Counted from the first letter of the stretch, positions 1 to 7,803 are shown. The stretch: DNA of 17,819 bases from Candidatus Magasanikiibacteriota bacterium (GCA_023246565.1 JAHFIE010000018.1:1-17819), one strand, 5' to 3'. Translations and numbers: made by a program. Notes: a model not told the origin generated them from the sequence alone.

Positions 1-563
1 AGATGGACAGCAATAGCAAAAGAAATATAGAGCCATACCCAAAATTGTACTGAATAAAAATTTTCTTGAGAAAAAATTGACTGACCAATGAGTCGAACAT
101 CAGTCAAAAAAGTTTTGGGTGTTTCTAAACTAAGATTACGGACCGTGGGAAGAACAACTTCACTATGAGGAAGTACAAAACGAAACAGCAGAACTAGGGC
201 AAGACTTCCCCAAATCAAGGGAGCGGCGCCAATAAAAAAATTACCAATTTTTTGATAGATACTTCGTGGATTATACGTATGTTCAACACTACCAAGTGCT
301 CCAGTTCGCTCGTTTGGTTGATAGAGTGAAACTGATTGAACTCGGTGACGAAAAATTTTACAAAAAAGATAGTGTCCGAGCTCATGAACTGGTGTGCCAA
401 TAAGTGCAGTCCATAATATACCGCGCCAGCCAATACTATAATAATAAATTTTTTGTGTTAATGTTTGTATCCGAGCCAAAATAAAACCAATAACAAAGAA
501 AAAACCAAGAATAGCAGATAATTGATATCCTGTTGTGATGATAATTTTGACAATAGCATCCAT
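1..563 (-). CDS. Membrane HExxH metalloprotease (M50/site-2-protease-like), partial
   Basis: I translated this frame directly from the reverse strand. It starts at ATG 563 (MDAIVKIIITTGYQ) and stays open to the window edge, so only about 187 N-terminal residues are visible and the C-terminus is missing. A first TM segment covers roughly residues 12-31. A second hydrophobic stretch (ILWTALIGTPVHELGHYLFCKIF) carries the HELGH zinc-binding motif inside a membrane context, as in M50/site-2-protease-like and M50B-like peptidases. A further TM segment (IGAAPLIWGSLALVLLF) and another at the visible end agree with a polytopic protein. The expected role is an intramembrane or membrane-associated zinc protease, substrate unknown. 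The second zinc-ligand motif (often NxxPxxxxDG in true S2P) is not visible, so a gluzincin-like or degenerate family member is possible. It lies downstream of rpmA on the same strand but is separated from it by a terminator. Confidence 0.75.
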   Translation of the reverse strand, partial: MDAIVKIIITTGYQLSAILGFFFVIGFILARIQTLTQKIYYYSIGWRGILWTALIGTPVHELGHYLFCKIFRHRVQSVSLYQPNERTGALGSVEHTYNPRSIYQKIGNFFIGAAPLIWGSLALVLLFRFVLPHSEVVLPTVRNLSLETPKTFLTDVRLIGQSIFSQENFYSVQFWVWLYISFAIAVH

Positions 564-567
564 AGTT

Positions 568-590
568 AGTATATAGGTTAATTCAGTATA
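568..590 (-). promoter_or_regulatory. Candidate -10 boxes upstream of the metalloprotease gene
   Basis: Two TATACT hexamers are present on the minus strand, at 590-585 and 573-568. The nearer one ends only four bases before the ATG at 563, so its transcript would be essentially leaderless. The farther one would give a leader of roughly 15 bases. No convincing -35 box is visible for either, so this is a weak prediction. The call rests on the recurrence of TATACT before gene starts elsewhere in this window. Confidence 0.35.
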
Positions 591-592
591 AC

Positions 593-626
593 AAAAAATC
601 CTCTAGTTTACACCAGAGGATTTTTT
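593..626 (-). terminator. Intrinsic terminator after rpmA
   Basis: A perfect 12-bp inverted repeat (AAAAAATCCTCT at 593-604, AGAGGATTTTTT at 615-626) with a 10-base loop begins just beyond the rpmA stop codon. Read on the minus strand it ends in a run of six T. Because the arms are A-run/T-run symmetric, it could work in both directions, but the only gene ending here is rpmA. Confidence 0.88.
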
Positions 627-628
627 AT

Positions 629-907
629 TTATTTTTCTTCAACGCTGACAAACGTTGCTGTTTTAAGGTTGCCGTCAAAACGTCGACGTTTCTTTTGTTT
701 AAAGCTGACAATGCCTGGAGCAATAGCGAACAAAGTATCATCACTGCCTTTTTTTACATTTTTTCCAGGATGGATCGCAGTACCACGTTGTCGAACAATA
801 ATTGCACCGGATTTAACCAGTTGCCCGTCACCGACTTTCACCCCCAAATATTGTGGTTGTGAATCTCGGCCGAGCCGGGTAGAACCACCCGCTTTTTTAT
901 GTGCCAT
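629..907 (-). CDS. rpmA: 50S ribosomal protein L27
   Basis: This 92-residue protein begins MAHKKAGGSTRLGRDSQPQYLG, the canonical L27 N-terminus, which reaches toward the peptidyl-transferase centre. The core also matches the family: GDGQLVKSGAIIVRQRGT, the HPG/NVKKGSDDTLFA segment, and the lysine/arginine-rich KQKKRRRF before the C-terminal strand. I chose ATG 907 because the protein then starts at the conserved MAHKK. A longer frame to 943 would add 12 residues with no family counterpart. No N-terminal cleavage extension of the Firmicutes type is present. The usual partner rplU (L21) is not adjacent; rpmA appears monocistronic between its own promoter and a strong terminator. There is no Shine-Dalgarno immediately upstream. 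A TATACT box (918-913) ends five bases before the ATG. Confidence 0.97.
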   Translation of the reverse strand: MAHKKAGGSTRLGRDSQPQYLGVKVGDGQLVKSGAIIVRQRGTAIHPGKNVKKGSDDTLFAIAPGIVSFKQKKRRRFDGNLKTATFVSVEEK

Positions 908-974
908 ACAAGAGTATAAAGAAGATTTCCCCCCTGCTACCACAGAGAGTACTCATAAAGAGTAAAACACGTAC

Positions 975-1003
975 ATAGTACCACGCAACATACACCTTGT
1001 CAA
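975..1003 (-). promoter_or_regulatory. Promoter for rpmA
   Basis: On the minus strand TTGACA (1003-998) is followed by a 17-base spacer and TACTAT (980-975), which matches the sigma-70 -10 consensus at 4 of 6 positions. It would give a leader of roughly 60 bases before rpmA. A second -10-like TATACT (918-913) closer to the gene could give a very short leader. Confidence 0.6.
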
Positions 1004-1026
1004 GCCAATGGTACGTCAGGTATACT
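997..1026 (+). promoter_or_regulatory. Promoter for the membrane protein-ftsW-murG run
   Basis: TTGTCA (997-1002), an 18-base spacer and TATACT (1021-1026) form a good sigma-70-type promoter. The predicted transcription start (about 1033) falls at or next to the ATG at 1035, which suggests a leaderless mRNA. Its -35 box overlaps the -35 box of the divergent rpmA promoter. Confidence 0.7.
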
Positions 1027-1034
1027 TATGCATT

Positions 1035-1397
1035 ATGGCAATAACCATGTATCCACTGAGACTTTTTATTCGCAAAAGGATTATCTTTATTCCTTTTTTA
1101 TTTTCTTTTATTCTCGTTGCTGCTGCAACAGTATGGTTAACACTCGGTGTGATGAAAGGAGCAGAACAGTATGTTTTACACTACACCATTCTTTTTGGAG
1201 TCGATCAAGTTGGTAATTTTTTTGGATTCTATATTTTACCTGCGTTTGGTATCGGAATACTGACCCTTAATTTTTTGGTGAGTTGGGCACTGTACGCCTA
1301 TGACACATTTTTGTCCGCCCTTATTATGGTAGGAACGCTTTTTATTCAATTCGCAGTATTTGGTTTTGCGGCTATTTTGGTTTTTCTGAATACCTAA
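1035..1397 (+). CDS. Small three-TM membrane protein of unknown function
   Basis: I do not recognise a family. From ATG 1035 the product is 120 residues; a second in-frame ATG at 1047 would give 116. An upstream in-frame ATG at 1008 is unlikely because it lies between the -35 and -10 boxes. Three hydrophobic helices are visible: RIIFIPFLFSFILVAAATVW, NFFGFYILPAFGIGILTLNF, and LSALIMVGTLFIQFAVFGF. A short basic N-terminus (RLFIRKR) suggests it is cytoplasmic. The stop codon lies 4 bases before ftsW, so the two are almost certainly co-transcribed. That hints at, but does not show, a role in the cell envelope or at the septum. No Shine-Dalgarno is present. Confidence 0.75.
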   Translation: MAITMYPLRLFIRKRIIFIPFLFSFILVAAATVWLTLGVMKGAEQYVLHYTILFGVDQVGNFFGFYILPAFGIGILTLNFLVSWALYAYDTFLSALIMVGTLFIQFAVFGFAAILVFLNT

Positions 1398-1401
1398 TTG
1401 T

Positions 1402-2511
1402 ATGCTAAAAACGAGACCATCCGTGGATTATACCATGCTAGGATATCTCGTTGTTCTTTTGGTATTTGGATTCCTTATTCTCAGTTCTGCCAGTGCTGTT
1501 GAAGGTCTTCGTATTTTCAAAGATCAATATTTTTTTATCAAGCGTCAAGTATTATTTGGATTATTGCCAGGTCTAGCACTTGGTTATGTCATGTTACGGG
1601 TTCGTTACACATTTTGGCAAGAGAAAGCAGCGTTAATGATGGCATTGTGTTTAGGATTATTAATTGTTGTTCTTATTCCGGGCATTGGCTCAACGTTTGA
1701 AAAAGGCGCACGGAGTTGGTTTTCATGGGCAGGTTTTTCTTTTCAACCCGGTGAATTCGTAAAATTAGGACTCATCATTTTTTTTTCCGCGTATCTTATC
1801 AAATATCGACAAAAATTAACCAATTGGCAGGAGGGGTTTATCCCCAGTCTTATTGTGGGCTTTACTCCTGTTTTACTGCTTCTTTTGCAACCTGATGTTG
1901 GTACTGCTTCAATTATTTTTGCAATTGCTCTCGCACTACTTTTTTATGCTGGCGCAAAGGTACGTCATCTTGGGGTTCTTCTTCTCATTGGACTCGTTGC
2001 TTTTGGCGCCATGGTTGCTCTGGCTCCATATCGTGTGCATCGGGTTATGACATTTCTTCATCCCGAACTTGATCCACAGGGGATAGGATACCAAATAAAC
2101 CAAGCATATTTGGGGATTGGTTCAGGTGGGTGGTTTGGCTTGGGTTTGGGACATTCTCGACAAAAATTTGACTATTTACCCGAAGTCCAGGCAGACAGTA
2201 TCTTTGCTGTATTAGCTGAAGAAATGGGCTTTGTTATCACTGCTCTTTTTGTAGTAGTATTAGTTCTCGCTATAGCCCGAATGTACGCTATTGCTCGATC
2301 AGCAGGGAATGAGTATGGCATGCTCGTGTCAGCCGGCATTGCATCTTGGTTAGCCATTCAATCATTTCTTAATATTGGTGCTATTGTTGGACTCTTGCCG
2401 CTCACGGGAGTACCTTTGCCTTTTGTAAGCCATGGTGGTTCATCACTTATGTCAATGCTTGCGGCAAGTGGATTATTGTTAAATATTAGTCGTGGTAATC
2501 GCGTTACCTAA
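1402..2511 (+). CDS. ftsW: SEDS peptidoglycan glycosyltransferase FtsW
   Basis: This is a 369-residue polytopic protein of the SEDS family (FtsW/RodA/SpoVE), which polymerises lipid II into glycan strands at the membrane. Family landmarks include the first helix ending in ILSSASA, the first periplasmic region with KGARSWFSWAGFSFQPGEFVKL (usual form GARRWI...QPSE..K), LLLLQPDVGTASIIF (QPDLGT), the large-loop segment GIGSGGWFGLGLG, and LPEVQADSIFAVLAEEMGF. In that last motif Asp265 corresponds to the essential SEDS aspartate. The C-terminal LPLTGVPLPFVSHGGSSLM is also diagnostic. Length is normal for the family. I call it FtsW rather than RodA because murG follows directly, as in dcw clusters. 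No cognate class B PBP or ftsQ is visible here. Confidence 0.93.
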   Translation: MLKTRPSVDYTMLGYLVVLLVFGFLILSSASAVEGLRIFKDQYFFIKRQVLFGLLPGLALGYVMLRVRYTFWQEKAALMMALCLGLLIVVLIPGIGSTFEKGARSWFSWAGFSFQPGEFVKLGLIIFFSAYLIKYRQKLTNWQEGFIPSLIVGFTPVLLLLLQPDVGTASIIFAIALALLFYAGAKVRHLGVLLLIGLVAFGAMVALAPYRVHRVMTFLHPELDPQGIGYQINQAYLGIGSGGWFGLGLGHSRQKFDYLPEVQADSIFAVLAEEMGFVITALFVVVLVLAIARMYAIARSAGNEYGMLVSAGIASWLAIQSFLNIGAIVGLLPLTGVPLPFVSHGGSSLMSMLAASGLLLNISRGNRVT

Positions 2512-2536
2512 TACTTGTTGAAACGTATAGAAAATT

Positions 2537-3646
2537 ATGCAACCGATTAAAATAGTTTATTCCGGTGGTGGAACATTAGGACCGGTTACGCCGCTTCTTG
2601 CACTACATGATATTCTTCAACAAGAATTTGGCACAGATTACCAAGGTCTTTGGGTTGGTACCAAAGAGGGGATAGAACGTGAGCTCGTACTATCATCAGG
2701 ACTCCAATTTTATTCAATTTCAGCAGGTAAGTTTCGTCGTTATCTTTCTGCCTGGAATTTTCTCGATCCGCTTCGGGCTCTTATTGGTTTTTTTCAATCT
2801 TTATTTTTTCTGCTTCGTCATCGTCCAAATCTTTGTGTATCAGCAGGAGGTTTTGTATCGGTTCCTCTGCATTGGGCAGCATGGTTTCTGGGAATACCAA
2901 CATGGATACATCAACAGGACGTGCATATTGGTCTCGCCAATATACTCATGAAGCCTGTGGCCCAAAAAATTACCACCGTACTCCAGGCACAAACAGCATT
3001 ATTTCCCTCAAAAAAAACTATATGGCTCGGTAACCCGGTTCGTCCGAGTATTTTTTTTGGAAATAAAGAAAAAGCCCAAGAACTTTTTCATCTCAATCCA
3101 AATCTTCCAACCATATTTGCTCTCGGAGGGGGGACTGGTTCAGCCCGAATAAACCAATTAATTATTGAAATGTTACCCCACATCTGTGATGTCGCTCAGG
3201 TAATCCATTTGTCAGGCAAAGATCGTCCACAAGAATCAGTAACGAGAGCACAGGAATTATTTCCAGAACAGTATCAGGTGCACCAATTTTTTACTCATGA
3301 AATGAAGCACGCACTTGCTGCTGCTGATGTGGTACTCTGTCGTGGTGGTTTTGGTTCTCTTTCAGAAACAGCTGCGCTTAAAAAAGCAGTCATTGTTATT
3401 CCAAAACCTGGCCATCAAGAGGAAAATGTTGAATATTTTTCAAAAAATAAAGCTTTAATTAATCTTAATGAAGAAATTATTGACGGTATTTTTTTAGCAA
3501 ATACTATCAAACAACTTCTTAGTGATACAGAAGAAAGAATAAGACTTGGTGAACAATTATTTTCCTTATTACCACCCGCAGAACCAGGACGAATTATTAT
3601 GCTGGTTCAGGAATTAATTTCTGAGAGTTCAAAAAATCAAAATTAG
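2537..3646 (+). CDS. murG: Divergent UDP-GlcNAc transferase MurG
   Basis: This 369-residue GT-B (GT28) protein should add GlcNAc to lipid I, making lipid II on the cytoplasmic face of the membrane. The architecture fits MurG: an N-terminal glycine-rich loop at residues 9-19, the acceptor-side HQQDVHIGLANILMKPVA (cf. HEQNAVPGLANRLL), WLGNPVRPSI, a second glycine loop LGGGTGSARIN near 196-205, and the UDP-GlcNAc-binding region RGGFGSLSETAALKKAVIVIPKPGHQEENVEYF (family form RSGA.T..E.AA...P...VP...Q..NA). The first loop reads GGGTLGPVTP instead of the near-universal GGTGGHxxP, so the usual His is absent. Position after ftsW supports MurG. A related GT28 enzyme with another acceptor cannot be excluded. 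It lies 25 bases after ftsW, without a Shine-Dalgarno. Confidence 0.88.
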   Translation: MQPIKIVYSGGGTLGPVTPLLALHDILQQEFGTDYQGLWVGTKEGIERELVLSSGLQFYSISAGKFRRYLSAWNFLDPLRALIGFFQSLFFLLRHRPNLCVSAGGFVSVPLHWAAWFLGIPTWIHQQDVHIGLANILMKPVAQKITTVLQAQTALFPSKKTIWLGNPVRPSIFFGNKEKAQELFHLNPNLPTIFALGGGTGSARINQLIIEMLPHICDVAQVIHLSGKDRPQESVTRAQELFPEQYQVHQFFTHEMKHALAAADVVLCRGGFGSLSETAALKKAVIVIPKPGHQEENVEYFSKNKALINLNEEIIDGIFLANTIKQLLSDTEERIRLGEQLFSLLPPAEPGRIIMLVQELISESSKNQN

Positions 3647-3672
3647 TGCTCGTCTATATTTTCCCCGAGCAC
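3646..3672 (+). repeat. Inverted repeat between murG and the ATPase gene
   Basis: GTGCTCG (3646-3652) and CGAGCAC (3666-3672) are a perfect 7-bp inverted repeat with a 13-base A+T-rich loop, immediately after the murG stop. No T-run follows, so it is not a clear terminator. It overlaps the -35 region of the candidate internal promoter and could be an operator or an RNA-processing hairpin. Confidence 0.4.
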
Positions 3673-3687
3673 AAGACATGCTATACT
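3659..3687 (+). promoter_or_regulatory. Candidate internal promoter before the VirD4-like gene
   Basis: TATACT (3682-3687) lies nine bases before the ATG at 3697. At a 17-base spacing the -35 position is TTTTCC, only a partial match to consensus. If used, it would give a leaderless or nearly leaderless transcript and uncouple the ATPase gene from murG. Confidence 0.4.
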
Positions 3688-3696
3688 AAATGCCGT

Positions 3697-5613
3697 ATGC
3701 CTAATTTTCAATTAACGCGCGTTGGAGCTCCAGCACCCAATAATGATGATATCTGTCTTTTTGGTCAGACGTTTTTTCGTAATCAACTTCGTCGTTTTGG
3801 TATTAAAACTGATGATCGACGCCGTCACATGTATGTTGTGGGAAAAACAGGCATGGGCAAGACAACCGTCATGGAAAATATGGTGTTAAATGATATTTAT
3901 AAAGGCCATGGTGTGGGCATTGTTGACCCCCATGGTGATTTTGCAGAAAAAATTCTTGACTATATTCCGGCTGAACGTATCAATGATGTTGTTTATTTTA
4001 ATCCTGCTGATGTTGATTTTCCGATTGGTTTTAATGTTCTTGAAGTTAAAAATGAACAGCAAAAACATCTTATTGCTGCCGGGCTCATGGGTATTTTTAA
4101 GAAAATCTGGCCTGATGTTTGGAGCTCGCGTATGGAATACATTCTCAACAATACCATTCTCGCCCTCCTTGATTACCCCGGGTCAACATTATTGGGAATT
4201 AATCGTTTGTTGTCAGATAAAGATTTTCGAAAAAAGGTTGTTCGCCAATTGACTGACCCGGTTATTAAATCTTTTTGGCAAAATGAATTTGCCAGTTACA
4301 ATGATCGGTATGCGCAAGAAGCTGTCGCACCAATTCAAAATAAAATTGGTCAATTTCTTTCTGCGTCAGTTATTCGTAACATGGTCGCACAAGTGACCTC
4401 TACGATTCACATTCGTGAGATTATGGATTCACAGAAAATTTTTGTGATGAATCTTTCGAAAGGAAGAATTGGTGAAGACAATAGCCGTCTTCTCGGTGGT
4501 ATGCTCATTACCAAGATTCAACTTGCAGCCATGGAACGCGTTGATACTCCCGAAGCTGATCGGAAGGATTTCTTTTTGTATGTTGATGAATTTCAAAATT
4601 TTGCCACACCAAGTTTTGCCAATATCTTATCTGAAGCTCGTAAGTATCGTCTCAGCCTTATTATGGCGCACCAATATGTGGCACAGCTTGATGAGATTGT
4701 CGCGGACGCAGTATTTGGAAATGTGGGTTCTATTGTGGCCTTTCGTGTTGGTGGTTCTGACGCCGAAGTTTTGGCAAAAGAATTTTCACCGATTTTTTTG
4801 GAAGAAGACATTGTTAATCTCGCCAAGTACCACATACTGCTGAAATTGATGATTGATGGGGTAGCATCGCAACCATTTAGTGCTATGACCATGCCACCTA
4901 TTGGTTCACCAACAGGGGCAGCCGAAAAAGTAATTCGTGTTTCTCGTGAACGTTATGCCAAATCCCGTGCTTCAATTGAGGATAAAATTATTCGTTGGAG
5001 TGGTATGGGGCCAGTTACTGATGATAGTGATGAAGAAGGATTGGATACTGATGGAGATGTGGACACAACCATGGAAAAAAAACCAGAAAAATCTTTTTCT
5101 CTTAAAGATTTAGCACCACGACCGGCACCAGTTGTACCTGCACCAAAGCCAATGACATCACCCATTGTTCGCCCGCCTTCAGAAAACTCAATACATCGAC
5201 CTTTACCCGTTGTTACCATTAAAAAAGATGAACTAGTAGTAAAAACTTCTCCATCGATTCTATCTTCTTTACGACCACAAAGTGATCAATCAACACAGGG
5301 TTCAGTTCAGGATGGAGAAAGAAAGAAACGACGCCGAAGACGTAAACGAAGAGGTGGTTCTGGGGGTGAGGGAGTTTCAAATAACCAAAGCAATCAAGCT
5401 CAAAAAAATTCAGCTCATTCAGTAAATCAAGAGGTACCAACACGCCTTGATTTGGGTGTATCTCCATCAACTACTTCTGTTTCTTCTCAAGAGCCAAAGA
5501 AAATACAAGCACCTGTAACCCCGAATATCGCTTCGTCACCAACAGCACCTCCAACACCACCTCCTGTTATTAAGCCAAAGACACTAGATCCGGATCAGGT
5601 CATTGAATTTTAG
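3697..5613 (+). CDS. VirD4/TraG/DUF87-type ATPase with basic, proline-rich tail
   Basis: This 638-residue protein belongs to the FtsK/HerA superfamily of ring ATPases used in conjugation and type IV secretion. Visible motifs are Walker A VVGKTGMGKTT (Lys55), GVGIVDPHGDFAEKIL typical of the TraD/DUF87 group, Walker B FFLYVDEFQNF (Asp297-Glu298), and a sensor-like AHQYVAQL. No N-terminal TM helices are present, unlike classical VirD4, so it should be cytosolic. From about residue 440 the sequence is low-complexity: acidic (DDSDEEGLDTDGD), then Pro-rich, with eleven consecutive basic residues at 542-552, then a Pro/Thr/Ser-rich C-terminus. I chose ATG 3697 because the frame upstream from GTG 3646 crosses the candidate promoter and has no family-like sequence. 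No other secretion or pilus genes are nearby. Role inferred: DNA or protein translocation, or nucleic-acid remodelling. Confidence 0.85.
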   Translation: MPNFQLTRVGAPAPNNDDICLFGQTFFRNQLRRFGIKTDDRRRHMYVVGKTGMGKTTVMENMVLNDIYKGHGVGIVDPHGDFAEKILDYIPAERINDVVYFNPADVDFPIGFNVLEVKNEQQKHLIAAGLMGIFKKIWPDVWSSRMEYILNNTILALLDYPGSTLLGINRLLSDKDFRKKVVRQLTDPVIKSFWQNEFASYNDRYAQEAVAPIQNKIGQFLSASVIRNMVAQVTSTIHIREIMDSQKIFVMNLSKGRIGEDNSRLLGGMLITKIQLAAMERVDTPEADRKDFFLYVDEFQNFATPSFANILSEARKYRLSLIMAHQYVAQLDEIVADAVFGNVGSIVAFRVGGSDAEVLAKEFSPIFLEEDIVNLAKYHILLKLMIDGVASQPFSAMTMPPIGSPTGAAEKVIRVSRERYAKSRASIEDKIIRWSGMGPVTDDSDEEGLDTDGDVDTTMEKKPEKSFSLKDLAPRPAPVVPAPKPMTSPIVRPPSENSIHRPLPVVTIKKDELVVKTSPSILSSLRPQSDQSTQGSVQDGERKKRRRRRKRRGGSGGEGVSNNQSNQAQKNSAHSVNQEVPTRLDLGVSPSTTSVSSQEPKKIQAPVTPNIASSPTAPPTPPPVIKPKTLDPDQVIEF

Positions 5614-5622
5614 AATTGTACT

Positions 5623-7317
5623 ATGCGCGATCGCATTTTTTTATTTGCACGGTCTCATTGGCAAATTCTTAGCATTCTCGCCCTGGCAACAGGTCTTATT
5701 TTTTTTCGTCTCAACCATGTTGATATTATTGGTGATGATGGTCATTATAGTTTTCGTGGAATCGGTTTGGCAGATTTTTTAATGTCTGCGCCCCAGCCAA
5801 CGCCAATGCAATGGTATGAAAATATGCCTTGGTGGTCATTTTTATCGTTTCATGATCATCCCTTGTTATTATTTTTAGTACAAAAAATCTTTTTTATTTT
5901 TTCGCATGGACAATTCAACGCAGTATTACCTTATACCTTATTTTCATTGGCAACGATTGCCACAACCTATGCTTGGGTAATGAAAAGATATAATAAAGAA
6001 GTGGCTATACTCGCTGCACTTCTTCTTACCGTAAGCTCAGACTTTATTACGCTTGCTCGTCGGCCGCTTATGGAAGCCGGGGTTATTTTTTTTATTGTTC
6101 TATCCATCTACACCTTTATTCTTTTTCTTGACGATAAACGAAATTGGTGGAAATTAGGCATTGCATTGGGATTACTTCTTGAAGTTAAATTTACGACACT
6201 GTTTATTTTTCCAGCTTTCCTAAGTTTTATTCTCCTCAATAAAAATGTACGAGGTAATAAAGATATTGGGAAGTATCTAAAAAAAATTACGATTATTGTT
6301 TTTCTTATTGCACTTCCGGTTATTATCTACAATGCTAAAATGTATTATGATCGGGGTCATTTTTCTTATCAATTTGCGCGATTGTTTCATCAAAATAGTC
6401 CCTGGCAAGCTGGTGGTGTCAATCTGAGTAATCCTTTTGAGACTGCAGGTCATTTGATCATACAATTTGGTCATTGGTTCTCTTTCCCTTTTTTGATTAT
6501 CACGACTGTTTCACTGATATACCTTATCAAAAGAAAAAAAGATACAACACTGCTTATTTGTTTATTATTTTGGCTGTTTCTTGAAGACATTATTATTGGC
6601 GCGAAAGATCTTTATCCGATTATTTTTCCTGTGATTATTGCAATGGGAATGCATGAAGTATATTCAGAATATAAGAATTCTGTTTATCGGAAGGTATGTA
6701 TCGTGGGAGGAATTGTATTTTTTTCCTATTTAATGGTCTATACCGTAAACAGTAATCATGTATTGAAAAGTACTGGTCCAGTAGGGTGGCTTCGTTCTTC
6801 ATCTGAACCGCGGAATTATGGATTATCGCAGTTGGATGCTTATCTCGATGCTCTTGTACCCATGGCACAAAAAAAAGGTGAAATTGATACTATTGATGTA
6901 TTTCCCGAAGTTAAAATAAAGGCTCCAACTTTAGAAAGATTTTTTATCCGCAATCGCACCTTACTCGATGATCAAATAAAAAATGTTATTCTGTATGATA
7001 ACAACGTCAATTGGTTTCCCCGAATATGGATATTTGGTCGACGATTGTTCTATGACAATGTTTCTATTGTCTCAACAAAAAATTTACCACTCATGGTGCA
7101 GACTTTTGGTTATACGCCTCGTATTTCTTATTTTATTAAAGCTACTCCACATACCTACCTGGATAGTGCCAAATATCAGATTGATACAGCAACCACGATC
7201 GAGAATGAACTTATAAGACTCGGAGAAAAACCAATAAAAATTATTTATCGCGATGATGGCTTGGAAGCTTTTCGAATTTATAAAATTAAAAATGCAATGG
7301 ATTTCCAGGTTGAATAA
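5623..7317 (+). CDS. GT39-like integral membrane glycosyltransferase
   Basis: This 564-residue polytopic protein has an N-terminal TM helix (WQILSILALATGLIFFRL) followed by an acidic pair in the first outer loop (IIGDDGHYSF, Asp38-Asp39). That matches the D-D/E motif of ArnT/PMT/GT39-type GT-C enzymes that use polyprenyl-phosphate sugars. The loop also has a HDHP motif before the next helix, and ARRPLMEAGVIFF resembles the family's AR...E segment. About nine TM helices are visible up to roughly residue 375. The last ~190 residues form a soluble, probably extracytoplasmic domain. It is 9 bases after the ATPase gene and is the last gene of the run. The inferred role is transfer of a lipid-linked sugar to a surface lipid, protein or polymer; donor and acceptor cannot be read from sequence. 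Confidence 0.8.
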   Translation: MRDRIFLFARSHWQILSILALATGLIFFRLNHVDIIGDDGHYSFRGIGLADFLMSAPQPTPMQWYENMPWWSFLSFHDHPLLLFLVQKIFFIFSHGQFNAVLPYTLFSLATIATTYAWVMKRYNKEVAILAALLLTVSSDFITLARRPLMEAGVIFFIVLSIYTFILFLDDKRNWWKLGIALGLLLEVKFTTLFIFPAFLSFILLNKNVRGNKDIGKYLKKITIIVFLIALPVIIYNAKMYYDRGHFSYQFARLFHQNSPWQAGGVNLSNPFETAGHLIIQFGHWFSFPFLIITTVSLIYLIKRKKDTTLLICLLFWLFLEDIIIGAKDLYPIIFPVIIAMGMHEVYSEYKNSVYRKVCIVGGIVFFSYLMVYTVNSNHVLKSTGPVGWLRSSSEPRNYGLSQLDAYLDALVPMAQKKGEIDTIDVFPEVKIKAPTLERFFIRNRTLLDDQIKNVILYDNNVNWFPRIWIFGRRLFYDNVSIVSTKNLPLMVQTFGYTPRISYFIKATPHTYLDSAKYQIDTATTIENELIRLGEKPIKIIYRDDGLEAFRIYKIKNAMDFQVE

Positions 7318-7345
7318 TAATATTCTCAGAATTTATAAAACAAAA

Positions 7346-7404
7346 AACCAGAGAGAAATCTTAATCCTTTTTGAGAAAAGGGCTAAGATTTTGTCTCTCT
7401 GGTT
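7346..7404 (-). terminator. Long hairpin terminator
   Basis: The arms are AACCAGAGAGA (7346-7356) with TCTCTCTGGTT (7394-7404), AATCTTA (7357-7363) with TAAGATT (7384-7390), and CCTTTT (7366-7371) with AAAAGG (7376-7381). Together they form a nearly continuous 24-bp stem interrupted by small bulges. Read on the minus strand it is followed by TTTTTT, so it terminates the small minus-strand gene. It may also stop plus-strand read-through from the glycosyltransferase gene, although the T-tract on that side is poor. Confidence 0.85.
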
Positions 7405-7443
7405 CTTGTCGTAGCTGCGAGGTTGAGTGGGGGGTGTACTGGT

Positions 7444-7803
7444 TCAGGGAGCGTGGCGAAGGATGATGGGTTTATCACCCCAGAAGCCGAGACCGGGTTC
7501 GACTTGCCAGTTCTCCTTGAAGAACCAATCAGGACGGAAGAACTTGATGCAGCGGGTAATACCCGAGTCAGGAGTCCAGCCGTGTCCTGTGACGAGCCGT
7601 TTCCCTTCGAGGAGGTCAGGGAGCTCAGTCCAGTGCTGAACGAGGGTCTTCCATTCTTCGTCAGAACGGATCAACCGCCCGTTGTCAGCAATATCCATGA
7701 TCACACTCGGGGTGGTTTCATCCACCACACGGATTCCTTCAATCCTGAGACCACGGATCTCGAACTCAATCACTTTTTCAATCAACAATTTCGTTTGCAG
7801 CAT
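7444..7803 (-). CDS. Small G+C-rich gene of unknown function
   Basis: The 119-residue product is not recognised. It is acidic to neutral, with an Ile/Val/Glu-rich N-terminal half that probably forms alpha/beta structure (LLIEKVIEFEIRGLRIEGIRVV) and a Trp/Phe/Gly-rich C-terminal half (GHGWTPDSGITRCIKFF, DWFFKENW, GLGFWGDKP). No signal peptide or TM helix is seen. ATG 7803 is chosen because a clear AGGAAG Shine-Dalgarno lies 8 bases upstream; a longer frame from 7854 would pass over that site. It is the only start in the window with such a motif. Base composition is visibly richer in G+C than the neighbours, suggesting a different origin or strong expression. A consensus promoter and a strong hairpin terminator frame it as a single-gene unit. 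An overlapping open frame on the opposite strand is taken as a shadow. Confidence 0.72.
   Translation of the reverse strand: MLQTKLLIEKVIEFEIRGLRIEGIRVVDETTPSVIMDIADNGRLIRSDEEWKTLVQHWTELPDLLEGKRLVTGHGWTPDSGITRCIKFFRPDWFFKENWQVEPGLGFWGDKPIILRHAP

Noticed and set aside
669..965. 98-residue open frame antisense to rpmA
   Set aside because: L27 on the minus strand is unmistakable and explains the whole region.
1008..1034. Upstream ATG 1008 for the three-TM protein
   Set aside because: It lies between the -35 and -10 boxes of the best promoter, upstream of the predicted transcription start.
3646..3696. GTG start extending the VirD4-like protein by 17 residues
   Set aside because: The extra residues are not family-like and span an inverted repeat and the TATACT box. 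ATG 3697 is better supported.
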